A stretch of DNA of 64,000 nucleotides from Apostichopus japonicus. Lineage: Eukaryota; Echinodermata; Holothuroidea; Aspidochirotida; Stichopodidae. Both the position numbers and the translations under genes were made by a program. The notes under the pieces were generated by a model. The model made no database searches. It was not told where the DNA came from and saw only the letters and a list, made by a program, of their open reading frames with translations. Below, piece by piece: positions 1-14,400 of the stretch (the stretch's first letter is position 1; the number at the start of each line of letters is the position of its first letter). Where the stretch lies: positions 1,585,714 to 1,649,713 of the forward strand of contig NC_092567.1 in the NCBI RefSeq assembly GCF_037975245.1, given 5' to 3'.

Positions 1-303
1 ATATCTGGACCACAGGTTTAGTATTCTTTACTGTTAGAGCCAATAGTCTCGTGCGGACAACATAAGTCAAAGTTTTAAAACATTTTAATACTGTAACTTC
101 AAAAGATCAAGAACCCTGTTGTTTCCTTTGACGGTCAAAGTGCGGCCTTGTCAACAGAAAGCATGAAAGCATTGCAAACATCTCCACATGAGTGCAAGAC
201 CATCGCTGGCCATGTGAATTCAGAAATGGTCAAAACCTAAAATCGTGTCTATAGTGTTACATTAAGATGTATTCAAACATGTTTGAATATATATATATAT
301 ATA

Positions 304-338
304 CTCTCTTAAATTCTTAGACTGAAATTTCAGTCTAA
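304..338 (+). repeat. Left terminal inverted repeat of the 16-kb element
   Basis: This 35-bp arm is identical, in reverse complement, to 16422-16456. Its inner 22 bp form a perfect palindrome. A second, almost complete copy of the palindrome follows at once (about 338-359). Confidence 0.9.
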
Positions 339-1359
339 TAGACTGAAATTTCAGTCTAAGAGCGGACGAACTGAGGGACCAGTTCCTTCAGACTGAAATT
401 CAGTCTAAGGAAGGACTGAAAATTTTCAGTCTGTAAAACGACTGATTTTTAGTCCAGCTAGACTGAATAATTTCAGTGTAACAGGACTGAAAGTTACTCT
501 TTCTTACACTGAAATTAAGCCAAATTAGATTAGAATCCAGCCTATAAGGTTTGAATAATTTTATTCAATTAGACTTTAAAGAAAAGTGGCTAGACTGAAT
601 ATCGTCATTTTATACTTTTAATTCAGGGATTAATAATCCAATAGGCAAGTCAAAAGACTACCCAAAAACACTAAATTGGGACGATTTCAGTTCATCATCT
701 TAGACTCCGCTCTCCAGGCAGATTAAAGGAATATTCCTGTAGAATTGTAAATATTCATATATGGAGTATAATTTTAGACACAAACTGGTTAAAAAGGCAG
801 GGTGATACCTCTTTTGGTTCAATAGTTACATATTTTTAACTTATATTTTGCTTTAACTATGAAAATAAGAAAACAAAACACCTGTTAAAAGTTTAAAAAC
901 TGTATTACAACTTTATTTATTTTCTTGGATACATTTAAGAAAATTTATAAACAAATAAAAAAAAAGTGCAAAAGGTAAGTTTGTTTGCTTGGGTTTTATT
1001 TATGATATCTTAGGTTATTAATAATTAGGTTACTAATAAGGGTTATTCAAATTTTAAGTCCAAACATTAAAGTTGCAATTCCGGTGCCGACCATTTGACA
1101 CGCAAACTCTTTAAATGTGGTCAAGTTTACCAGAAATGTATAATTTGACCATAACTTTTTTATTTAGTGTCCTAAAACTCTAAGGCTTGAAACATTCATT
1201 GTTATGTTTTAATTTAGATTCATTCTTTTAAGTGAAACCAATATGTAGCAGTTGTTGCAAATATAATAACAACCCGAACCAATTATGACAGGGCAAGTTC
1301 CCCAATTATACAGATATTGGTACAACGAAATTTAAAATATAAAACCCTAATTGTATTTA

Positions 1360-1545
1360 AAGAACAAATTATGGCAAAGGCCACTTGGAAAGTGACCAAC
1401 AATGAACGGATGCTGGCATAGGCCACTTGGAAAGTGACCGGCAATAGATGAATACTGGCAAACGCCACTTGGAAAGTGACTGGCAATGGACAAATACTGG
1501 AAAAGGCCATTTGGCAAAGTGACTGACAATGAATGGATTACAATT
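1360..1545 (+). repeat. Minisatellite, about 54-bp unit, four copies
   Basis: The phrase GCCACTTGGAAAGTGAC recurs four times with small changes, each followed by a variable AATGG/AATACTGG segment. No function is apparent. It lies in the 3' flank of the SAM-domain gene, inside the large element. Confidence 0.8.
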
Positions 1546-1654
1546 GACAGCTTACATATTACAACCAACTTACGTACAGAGAATGCAATTTTCGAAATAA
1601 AAAGTTAAGTATAAAAACAACTGAAATATTTCTCATACATGTTATACTGTAAGG

Positions 1655-2048
1655 CAGGGTTGTCCAACCTTTTGCAGAGGAGGGCCACATGGAATGATTA
1701 TGAAGAAGGAGGGGGCCGCACAAACCCTACGCTCGATATTTTGCCCGAAGCCCAAGGCAGCAAACTGTGAGCACTGCGCGCGGATCGCACTGATTTATTT
1801 TCCTTCCTGATAAAACAGATGAATAAAGTCCAGCCCCCCCCCCCCTCCGTTGAGAGAGTGTCACACAAACTGACATGTATGCAGTTTTTTGGACCCAGAA
1901 GGTTCGAATGACTGATTAAATAGCTTCAAATTGTTATCAATAAATTTGCTCACTAAAATTTCGCATCGTAGAGCATCTCTGACGGGCCGGACGCAACCCT
2001 GCGGCGGGCCCGACTGTGGCCCGCGGGCCGTTATAAGGTTATACCCTG
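1655..2048. mobile_element. hAT-type non-autonomous element (MITE), 394 bp
   Basis: It starts CAGGGTTGTCCAACC and ends ATACCCTG, so the terminal CAGGGT is inverted. The flanks CTGTAAGG (1647-1654) and TTATAAGG (2049-2056) look like an 8-bp target duplication with two mismatches. The GC-rich body reads GGGCCGC and CCCGCGGGCC. No coding capacity was seen. Confidence 0.7.
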
Positions 2049-2447
2049 TTATAAGGTAAATGCATGCATCGCAAGAAGGTAAGAGTTGGAAAGACGTTGA
2101 AGCTTAATGTTGGTCCTTTCCACACCACCCTTCTTCCAAACTCCAACCTCTTGCCAACCCCCACATTTTTTAAACTCCCAACCTTTCCACCTACCCTTCA
2201 GGGTTTTCATTTCTGCTGCTTATTCCCAACCCCATCTCTTCCCAACCCACACCATTCTGACACCCATTTCTCGTAATTGAACCATTTTTGGAAACTGTCC
2301 GACTGGATTACAATTCAGAATTGTACCAAACTAAGTTATAATACTGATAGTACTGGTGCTTACATAAACAAAATAATTGTTTACATGACCCAAAATCAAA
2401 ATAAAATACAGCATACAAATAAACACTTGCAACACCACTCTAAAAAG

Positions 2448-5400
2448 CTACTTAGGAGAAATTAGTTTAATGTTAGATGCCAAGCTACGCAATGGTGCCT
2501 TTACTGACGTAGCAGGAATCACTCCATATAAAAAGGCAGCTAAAAATTCCCAAAATTGAAGAAGTGCCAAAGCATAATGCACATTAAAAGCATAATGTGC
2601 TTTAAATAACCTATCCACAGCCTGTATGAGATTGGTTCCTGCAGGAATTGGAATTCTATCCACCACAATGAAGAACTGCGACGGATTTAGGGCAGGACCG
2701 AGTGAAAGTATGTACGGTTGTACATACTTTTCATCTTTTCCGGCAGTAGTAGCATCAATACTCGTGCCAAGCTAGGAAGAAATGACAAAAAAAATATGTA
2801 TATTTCACTCCATACTATTAAATTCACATCTGAACATTAAGCAAACTGCCAATCAGATTTTTCCATGACACTTCCAGTTTATTCATACTAGAAGAAAATT
2901 TCACACATACTAAACTTCTTACATGATCTCCCTAGAATGTCACTAAAAATTCACAAACCCTGGACAGACAACTTTACAAAATTGGTTATAACAGCCCTGG
3001 ACAGACTGACAGAGTCTACCTTCAGTATCAATAACTGTATATCTCAAACACCTGAAGGGTTCATAAGTCAACCGTTTTCCATCTCTATCTTTGTTATTCC
3101 TTACTAATAATGGCATAAATAATATTGGTTGGCTTTACATTTAAAACCATTTACACCAGACAAACTTTTTCCATCTTGTTTAGCCCAGTAAATTTTGTAA
3201 AACCATAACTTTTCCATTAAATGCAGGGGTGTTTATATGGCTTTGAGCATTTATAAGGGAATATGCAGTATATTGTCATAAAATACTCACAGGTTTGTTC
3301 TGAAGGAAGTACAACAGTGCCCCTGCTCTGCTAGTGGACTGCTGCTTCTGTTTTAACATTGTCACTGACCTGTGCAGTATATATATCAATGTATATAAAG
3401 CACACATATCCTCTGAAAAGAAAATTGAGTTTGAAGTTTTAAACATAACCTCGAAGGCATAGTCTGTGGTTAATTAAATGCAATAAATCATAGTACAAGT
3501 TAATTTGAACAAATGGCACAATTCCATAAATAACCCTTTTAAATAAAATCCAGATAAGTTATACATCCAAATAAATATAAAATTCTGTATTACACAAACT
3601 ACAAAGTAATTGATATATTGATTTTTTAAAGTTATGGTTCATTGCATAATTTGCCCAAATTGAGAATAAGAATAAAATTGAGAACTTTACAGCCTCTTAC
3701 CAAGGGGAAATGCCCAAAACACTTTATATGTGATCACTATTTGATTGGTTAGCTAGAAAAAGGCATACAAAGAAAACTTTGAAATATGATAGCTATACTA
3801 ATTTAACTTACTACTATCAGTTTCCTCAAAAGCATCAATCATATTCGCAATAGCTGGTGAGGTTTTCTTTCCTACTTCTATGACGCGGTCTCTGTATCCA
3901 GCCCACTTTGTAATGAAGTTATCGCTGGATTCCGCAAACATTAATCGAAACTCCTCGTTAATCTGGAAGAAATGTAAACATTTAATTACTGCAAATCAGA
4001 ATGCTAGGAGATTTTTCTAGTATCACAATTATGAAACTTACCACATCAAATCTGAATATTGCTTCTCCAGTTATCTATTGATTGCAGTGGCGTAGGAAGG
4101 TACTTTTGAGTGGGGGGGGGGGGCTGAAGACTGATGGCCGACCTGGGGGAGGGGTCTAAGGGGAGGGGGCTCCCCCTCCCCTTTGGATTTTTTTAGCATT
4201 TCCAGGTGGCCTCAGATGCAATTTGGTGCAATATAGCACACTTCAACACCCACTCCATTTTTACAAAAATTTTGCATTTTCACCTGGCCTTAGATGCAAT
4301 TTGGTGCTCCAAATGAGATTTTTTTTCTCATTTGGAAATGAAAAAGGGGTATTCTGACTTGCGAAGCGGGGGGGCGGAATGATACTTCCGCCCCCCCCCC
4401 ATATTTTTCACTGGGGGGGCTGGCGCCCCCCAGCCCCCCGGTTCCTATGCCCTTGATTGATTGTATAGAAGATTATAATTATTAGAAATGCTTGATATAG
4501 CGCAATATACCAAAACCGGTCTCAATGAGCTTTACAATTAAAATTTAATACCAGTATAGTCAGGCGATACAGTCAGGAACCTGGGGGCGCACAACAACAA
4601 CCTTAACCAGGGGACGGACGAGAAAGATGGGGAAATGAATGAAAACTGCCTTTTCACACTTCTCTTCGCGAATAGTGTTCACTGAAAAAATAAACTAGTC
4701 AATATTGCCACGGACTAACGTTAAATTAGTCTTTAACGTTAGTCAATGCACCAGGACTAGCAAAAATCTTCGTTTCATCGCTGCTTCTTAGTTAGTTTAC
4801 ACTGACTAAGGAAAATATAATCGCAGCTTAGTCGGTGGCGACGGACTAAGGTATTTTAACCCATGGACTAAGAACGATACGGACACCCGATTTACGCCAT
4901 AATCGTAGCTTAGTCGGTGTCTACGGACTAATGTATTTTAACCCAATTCGATTCACTTCAATTTGGAAACCGTGAGGCAACGGCAGCTTGCTGGGCTTGG
5001 CATAGTTTCATACGATCACTCTAAGCAACTTTCAACCGTAAATCACCCAAGAAGGTCTTTAGAAGAATGGAGGTATTAACTGCATCATCGGTCTACCTGT
5101 TATTCCTTTATAACTAGAAGGTAAAATTAAAGTTAATTGTTAGGCCACTGGCACTAGTACTGTATTATGGTTAGTGTAACGCTACCGTTGTCACGTTGGC
5201 GTTTCGCAATACACAAGTGCAATGACAATGAGTAGCCTATAGGCTTCTACTGGGTACTGCAGTGCATTCTCAACACTAAAGTGTGCATTCTAAACACCAA
5301 TTAACAATGTGTTATGTGTGTATTGGGCTAGATTGAACAGTGGCACATAATCTTCTAATTTATTCCCAAACAAATGCTGGAACTATAAGGCTCAATAGTT

Positions 5401-8400
5401 TATTTGAAGTCTACACTCATTTGGTAAAGATTTCCTGTAATTTCCCATGTGAATCTAAATGGGTAGGCTTTGTGATATTGAATAAGCAAGGCTAGACCTT
5501 CAAACGTACAGTCACAGTCGGCTGAACACATGTTGCGACATTCCTTCACGGTCGACTTGCTTACTGTAAGAAGTATTAACCGTTTTTTTTTCTCAGGAAA
5601 GCTTGATAGTCTGAAGTTATTATAACATGTGCTTTTAGTATACTGCCAAAAGAGTAAGTTGCTGTATTTGTATTGATATTTTATGTAGAAGTAACGGAAA
5701 ATTTAGTACGTTTAGTTTGGTCTAATTGCACGTTTTTTTACTGTCCAATGTAGTGCAGGGTTCACTTGCGCGAATTCAAATTATTCTGTTTATGTGTATG
5801 TATATGCATCGATTCTTAGATTTCTTAGATAATTATGCCCATCAGTTGTATCTGAAGCCCTAACCAACATTTTCCAGTAGGTTTCAAGTGGTTACCTCAT
5901 GAGCTGACCTAGGTCAGCCTTGAGGGGTCAAATATAGATCACTGGCAGGGGTACCCCACCACCAATAATTACTGGCAATGGCCATTTGTTGCTCTTGGGG
6001 CCATACCTGACATATTGTACTTACTTTGATGTGTTACCATGACAACTGATCTAGGTTAGCTATCAGGTGACTTTAAAATTGCTCTCCCAGCCACACCCAC
6101 CACAGTCGGTTTGCCAGTCGTCTGGTTTCATATACAGGAATGCACTGTGAACATTGTGATGTACAAGGCAATTGGTTACCTTCCCAGCTAACCAAACCCT
6201 CTGGGATCCCGGTCTATTGGGATCATTATTATCATGATTAACATAATTATTAAGTTTTGAGAAATAACTTGGTGTTATGCTGTGCAAAGCTAATAATAAT
6301 TTGGTAAAGCTGCTATTCCTGGCTTATAATTTGAGGGACCTAGATTTAAATGTATACCTCCCAATATGTTATAAAATTTTAAGGTAAATGTATGTTTATG
6401 ATAATGTGAGTTATCATGTGCTATATCTGTATCTCTGCTTACACGTATATCATATTTTCTGTTCACAGGTCAATAATGGTGCAGATTTTGGCTTCCTGAA
6501 GACAAGTGGGAGGCCATTTGTAGTTAAGAGAAACACTCTTTGTTCGTGAAGACTTAACTGGTGTCGATTTGGGGTACCACTTTAAAAGGAAAGTCATGAG
6601 GAACCCTTGCCCAAGATCCAACTTTGCATTATTGTGCAGTGCTATACTTTTGCAATTCATGTTTGATCCATTAACTTGTCTTAACTTTGTTGGAAAAAAA
6701 CTCAGATTTTCAGATTTTATTTACAGTGATTTCTTCTCTATCTGTCGAAAGTCAGCCTTTTGTAGACATCAGAAGTTTTATCAGAAATAAATACTGCCAA
6801 CGTACACATTATTTGTGTTTCTTCTTCTCTCTTTTCTTTCAGTGATGCTAGTCAGTGAAACTAGTCGGGTTTAATTCTTTCAGTGAATCTAGTCGGTGCA
6901 ACTAGTCAGTCGATACGGACTAAGAAAGGTTAGTCGGGAGAGGCACCATCCTGACTAATGTAAAACCTGCTATAAACTAGTCGGTGGCTCATATAAATTA
7001 GTCGGTAAAGACCGACTAATGTCACCAACTAATGTAACTGACTAATATACATTTACCGCCTAAGAAATTGTTGATCGACTAAGCTGACGGACTAAGATGA
7101 CCGACTAAGAAATCCAACTGACTAAGGAATAAATTAGTCGGTATAGCAACTGACCAAGGCTATGTTAGTCGGGAGAGGCACCAGATGGACTAACGTTATG
7201 TTAGTCGGTGAACCAATTTAAGTTTTCAGTGTTCAGAGAACCAGACATGGGTGACTCCCATGCAGGCAGCCAGGTACATCATGTCATGTAACACTTGCTT
7301 TTCCTGTCAATTGTGAAAAATGGACAATGGTTCGTAGGGCTGGCATTTTTGACAAGACATCTAAAAACTGAAACTTACCAAATTAGGCATATCCTGAAAT
7401 CTGGGAAACTTCTGTAAAATTTCCGTAATTGTCTTACTGCCTGATTCCATCCACTGCCTTCTGTAGTGGTGAGTGTCCTTAAAGAAGTTGAGATGCTTAG
7501 ATGGATTCTCACTAGGAACTGAGTATTTCATCCAATTAACCTAAACAATCAAATATAATTATAAAATCAGGTTACAATTTGTTACACCAGTGGTTGCCCT
7601 ACTGCAACATCAATCACAGTTGGGCTTCACTACTACATCAATTATGAAGAGTCAATAGTACCACTGCCTCATCAACGGATCAATAAGAATTGCTCTCACT
7701 GCTCCATCAATCAGACTTGGTCTTACTGCTCCATCAAGCACAGTTGGTCTCATGGAAAACATTTAACAAGGGGGCTTTAATATAAACTCAGAACCTGCAT
7801 TATCATGAAAAATTTATAAATTTACTTCGTTCCCCACTTACCTGTCTCCCCACAACCTATGCACCGCATTCTACCGTGTCTAGAATGCCCTGGTAATCTT
7901 TTAACACTGTACACCCTCACTGGCCCTAATGGCCTCTCTTCATTTTTCTACCCACAAAGTGTCTCACTGTGTTTTTCGGAGTTAGAAAAATTTATAATTA
8001 TAATTTTTCATTTTGTCCATAAATATTGGCATTCTTTGGTGCTTATAATTTACTTTTCTCTAATTTACTCCAATTTTCCTAATTTCCTAAACTTACCTAT
8101 TGGCACCTTTCCATTCGGACTATCGTGGTGCCGTTAAACTTTGCCGTTAAACTCCGAACAAACAAACATAATTTAAAGGAATTTGAAATTTGTCTCAGTA
8201 ATGCCTCGAATTTTTCTTTGTTTCTGCCTTAATGTTAAGTGCTGCCAAACCAATAGATATACCAGTAACTTTATTCATACCAATTTTTTTAATACTGATA
8301 AACCTAAAACATCAAAAATTCTTTACATGATAAACAATTTGATAAAATATCTACCTTATCCATGATTTCATCCGTCTCTTCAGCAAGAGAATGACCAGGC

Positions 8401-11400
8401 CCATCTGGATTAGATGCAGATACAAGACCTTTTCGTTGCCGCATATGGTCAGCTTGCGGTTTAGTTGAGCGGATATTTTTGAGTCTATACTCGAGGAATC
8501 CCTGCCCATTGCTGTAATAATGCTCCTGTAACAAAATATATTTATATTCTAATATTAGGGATGCACCAGAACCAGATTTTTAAGTTCCGGTCGGAACCAG
8601 AACTAGCGGAACTGGAACTTTTTACATTTGTTAGTTAGAGTGAAATATGTATGACTGATTTAACTGTAAAATATTGAGAAACATGTCTAAAACAATATCA
8701 GTCATGTCACTATGTGCATTGAAACATGATTTTCAAACCATTTTTCAATATAATTATCCTTAAGTTAGTGCATACAGTACACTTGATTAGACACTTTCAC
8801 TATTGACAGCAAGTTTGTCTCGACTGCAAAGAAGGAACAAATCATACATCACTCTGCGGCCGTTGTCGTAGGCGTCAACAAAAGGTTAACCTTGACTTTA
8901 ACCTTGGGTTAGCAAATATGCTAAAAAATAAATAAACAAGCAGCTTGTTATTATTTATACCGATGATGTTGCTAAGGCCTACCCTTTCATTTAATATTGT
9001 CGATGAGTGGGGACGTTTTAAGAGGAATGACGTCGTCTTAAAAGAGAATAATGTTACATAATATTCACATTAGTTAACTGAAATATTGCTATTTTTAACC
9101 TATTTATTACTTTCTTGGTTTTGGTGGTTCCGGCCAGAACCACAAAAAATTCCAGCCAGAGCCAGAAATTTAAAAAATGGCGAGTTCTACTGCATCCTAA
9201 TTTTAAGAAGCTTGATAAGCACCTTTCGGCACACTGACAAATTCATGCAGGGTATTTACACTAGTAACTTTGGTAAAAGATTTATCAGCCAAAACAGTAC
9301 ATAACCATGGCTTTACAAAAATATGCTACGATGCATTTTTGTAATTGCAGTAAAATGAACACACACAGAAAGTATATAAACTTTAATATTGAAAGGCTGT
9401 TTATAAATATGCATAACTAGAATTAAGAATTTCCTATTATGGGGTTAGAACAAACTGGATTACGGTCAAATAAAATGTTTATAGTACTTACATGCCCTTT
9501 CATTCCTGGTGTTGTGTCTTGCAGGGTGGGGAATACCGTCACAATCTCCATGGCAAGAGTGGTTTTTTGGTTAGTTGTTGGATACCTTTAAATGTGAAAT
9601 ATATTATTGTTGTATTAAACATTTAGTGATGGGAAAACAAATAGACAAAGGTAGTTCAGATTTCGTGTTTACAAGCTCTATAGCCAAAATCACGTTAAGC
9701 CCGCCCACTATGCATTTGAATGAGATTCAACATTTTTACACCATATTTCAATCAGATTGGTTATGTTAAACCAGTTATGTTAAACCCCGTCCCTTCATTA
9801 ATATGCATGACATCATGACCAGTTATGTTAAACCCCGCCCCTTCATTAATATGCATGACATCATTACCAAAAAACAATAGGGCACATTTTCAAATGGCCT
9901 CTCTCTGTATAACAACACATGAACCAGATCTAGAGATATCGTGTTTACAAGCTAGGCATAACATACTTACACATGAGGGATAGGTTTCTGATGGTGATAG
10001 CATCTGAACCAAAAAACTAAACATTTAATATACACAAATGAGATCAACATAAAGCAATGGACTACAACAAAATACGTACAAACCACATTTCTCGACTAGA
10101 CAACCCACTGCTATGCGCACAAGAATGCGTCGTTGACGGGTGGAAAGAACCTTGTTAGTTTCCAAAACCTGTGCTACCTCTTTGCCCTCAGAATGCTTGG
10201 TGATGGTCTCTTTGAAACCAAAGTTCTGAAAAAATTATGGTAAACAATTAGAAACTACTGGATCATACACTACTCAGTGTTTCTCCACTTGCGGCACATG
10301 CACCACTTGTGGCACATTGAGGATCCCAAAGTGGCGCAATGAACTTTGTCAAGCAAACAAATAATCGCTTCAGAATAAGAAGGAAAAAATGAAGAATAGA
10401 AAGTAAACCAGTTAAGTACAAATTTAAGAGCTCAATACACGTAATCTGATCACGTGCCACGCGACCGGTGCGACTACAGGACCAAAATGTTTTCTAGATG
10501 GGTAATTGCATAAGTATATAGAAGAGGGGTGCAGGGTAAAGTGACTCAACTACTGTAGAGCTGAGAATTAGGCTATTTTTCTGGCAAAAGTTGCTGCAGT
10601 TACCTGCTAATAAAATAATACATATCTAGCAGTACTTACTGTTATAGTAGCAGAGCTGTAACTGGCATTAAACTCTGAACACCCTTTTGACATATCACTT
10701 CTCTGCTTACATGGGGTTGATGATGAATTTGGAGAAAAGTCTTCTGGGGTCACAAGTGTGTCACTGTCTGATGCAGTAGAGGAACTCTGTTAACAAAATT
10801 GCAATGTTTGGTAAATATAATTTAAAAACAAAATAATATAAATTAAAATACATGTATGCCACAATGTAGAACTATACAACTAAATAGAGGTGATCAAACA
10901 GAATGATGAGAATTGTGAATTATGCATTTTCTAAACAACATTTGTTTTAAGTACCATTACAGTTTTAGTCTTGAACATACACAAATGAACTTACCAAAGA
11001 CGATTCAGTGTTATCATCAATACATAGTTGCCTGATGAGAATGTGCAGCTTTCTTCGCACCCCAAAGGAAGTTACTCCCACTTCACGTAGGTCTGCTTCG
11101 ACCATGGTCTTCAACACTTCTATGTCAACATCATTATCTAATAAAGTAAGAAAAAAATACTGAAATAAGGTAAAGAGAGGATAAAAGGAAGAGCTTAAAT
11201 TAGATTTTCAAGACCACAATTAAAAAGAATGCATAATATGGGGAGAGGGAAATTTCCTGAGAAGATGTTATTTATAGAATCACGAAAATGTAAAGCATTC
11301 TCTGTAGTCTGCATAAAGAGGACAGATAAGGAAATAATTGACCGACAACATGGAGCTACTGCACGTGCACACATATGAGGGTACCAAGAAGTACACCTTA

Positions 11401-14400
11401 CACGCTCTGACACTATTAAACATTTACTAAACTGTGTACATGGAATAAAAGAATCAAATCCTCTACCTGGCCAAATATCAATTACATTGTTTCCCATTTT
11501 TCAGAACTATTAAACCTTGATTCCCAACATTTTGTTATAAATGAATATACAAATAGACATTATTAATGTTTTTAAGTTTTAAGTTTGTTGAACAATTTAG
11601 AAAATGATAGTTCAGGTACTGTTGTTAGCGGACAATATCCAGTTCCGCGAAAAATTATTACTTTTATTTTACTTGAAGTGTGTACACGTTTAGTGAATTT
11701 ACTGTACTCACAGCTCTATTATACAGTACTGTGGGCATTATCTTACCTACAATGATTGAAGGTGTATCTGGGACACAAATATGATGGCGAAGTGTCTTCA
11801 TATGAAGTCAACTTCGTTAACGGATGAAAGTCTACAAGGTTCTTCAACGTCACAACAGAATATTCTGGATCAAGTGTTTTAATTTCATATGCATGAAAGT
11901 GTGAGGAAAAACCATGTGTACAGCACTTAGCAACAACAAAGAATACTGAATTGTGGGTAGGCTCCTGCACCAAGATATGGCTAATGCAACTGAATTGTGG
12001 GATTTCTTGTATCAGTCCTGTTGCTAGAAACAAGTTTGGTTTGTACTGGGTTCCGTACAGTGTCACTTGGCTTGCAACAAAAATCTCTTCATCTTCAGCC
12101 AGTTGCAAGGTTTCTGCAATTACACCACTGCCGTTTAATAATCCTATGGGAGTCATATTTCCACCCAAACATTCAAAGTCATGTCTGAGGCCATTTCCCG
12201 ACCATGCTGCACACTGCATAATTTGATGTTTATATGCAATCGATTTGCATATATTTTTAAAATTGCAGTTGATTGAGGCTACTTTTTTGCTAAAAGCATG
12301 TTTCATTTCGTATTTGAGACACTGTAGCGATGTCAAAGGCCCAGAAACTCTAATACATGTTGGATAATGGACCATATGATGGTGCTTATTGATCATATTT
12401 TGATCAGGAAATTTGAGCTTGAACTGACAGTGATGATCGTGAATAAGGTGCTTTAAGTAAACAGTCTGCTCGTTATACACTGACGGAGCAAAAATGACAT
12501 CCATACACCGTAGCAATAACAAAAGAAGCTCATAATGTTCGTTGTCATGTGGAATTTTATCACCAATTAGAAGAGGTAGCATCCTTGTGAAGCACCACAT
12601 CTGAACAGCTTTTTGACCTAATTTATGGTCAGAGAGATTTCTCAGTCGCTCAGGCAAAACTATGGATGGTTTATTTTTCCGGTCGTTAAATGAATAATGA
12701 AAGGAACTTAACCGCTGATTGAACTCGTGAACAGTTAAAAATCTGTTGATGCAAATGAACTGTCGAAGCAATAACTTGACTTCATACGGGCAAACACCTT
12801 CTAACATGTCGTGCATTATGTCAAAGTTAAAGTTAGTGGAACTATGAAAATTACGCAAAGAATCTAATGGGCAAGCTCGTTTGACACCAGTTGTGTTATC
12901 ACCATTTCTTGTTTGAGATGCTATTTCTACATCACTATCATGGGAATCCATTGTTCTTTGCTGAAAATCATCTTCATTAAAATGATGTTGAATACCTTCA
13001 CGAGTTGCATAGCACAACCTACACAGTTTATTTGCAGAAGGAGACAAAAACCCAAGAATATCATGTGCTGCCAGTGTGTCTGCACATAGAGAAACTAAAC
13101 TGCCATGAATAGTACGCATCCTATCACCGATTAAAAGCTGAACACCATCATCACTTTTAAAAGAATTCATTTCCTTAACAAATGGCCTCAAGATTGGTTC
13201 AAAACCATATCGTTTAACGTCTGTGCTATAAGCTGCTGCAAGTAAATAAATACTGTTCATTGTGCAATTCATACGTTTTGGTAAATTTTGAATTGAATAA
13301 TAGAACATTCCAAGTTTATGGACACCAGCTTTACTACCTATTGGATTGGTCACTTCTACGTCATCATAGAATATTTGGAAGCGAAGAGCATTCGGGTAAT
13401 CTCTAAATAATCCATGCTGTTTATATTGTGAGCCATCTTGATAGCCCCTCAATAAACCATTGATAGAGTGCTCTTCATTTTCAATGAGATTCATTACTGG
13501 TCTTTTGAGAATTAACTTTAGAACTTCAGTGACAGGTATGTACTGGAAAGTATCTGTTACTATTTGCTGCCTTACATCACCAGTTTTTCGATCGATAACT
13601 TGATCAAAACGTGTTCCCAATGCGTATTGAGCTGGCTCCACCAACATTAAATGTTCAATCATATAATTTGATTGTTGCTTAATTGTTTCTATCTCAGTGA
13701 ATGGATTTTGACATGAGGTGAATTTGGTGAAAAGATCAACCACATCAGCAGCATTGGTATCAATTCCATGGTTTTCCATAACCTTACACACATCACGTTT
13801 CAAGGACGAAATTGCATATTGAACATATCATTGGTTCCACTTATTACATTTTGTATTGATGTATATGGCAAGGAGGTTGAAGCTCTCAATTTGATAATCA
13901 TAGAAACAGCAAGTTGTTTCAGTGAATTGGGATCATATACAGGTTCTTGTTCAGCAACATCTGGTTCCAGTATATCAACATCCATATCATAATTTTCTTG
14001 ACCCTCTTCATACTGCATATCATTTTGATCTACAAGAAGCTCATCATTCAAAACGTGTTGTTCATGATCTTCAGCATGAGGTGCATGTGTCATTCTAATG
14101 TGTCGCAAAAAAGAATTCATTAAGGTAAATGTCTTCAAACAGCCATCTTGGCCACATATAAGGATTTGCCCAGAGCCTCCAACTGGATGCAATGCATGCA
14201 AATGATATGCCAGCTCTCTAGTACCCCCCAAAATATGTTCTTGGCATAAAACACAAGTATATCCCATTCTCGCAGTTGCAGTGAACTTCTTTTACAGTAA
14301 TTTAGTTAAGTGTTAATAGTCACTAAACACTACGCTGAAAGATACTGAAGTATTTGCTATTAAAATCCGAAGAATTCATGTATTTTCTGTACTTGAATGT

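Noticed and set aside
13796-13830. Programmed -1 frameshift in the transposase
   Set aside because: No X-XXY-YYZ slippery heptamer was seen in the 28-nt overlap; a simple indel or sequence error is more likely.
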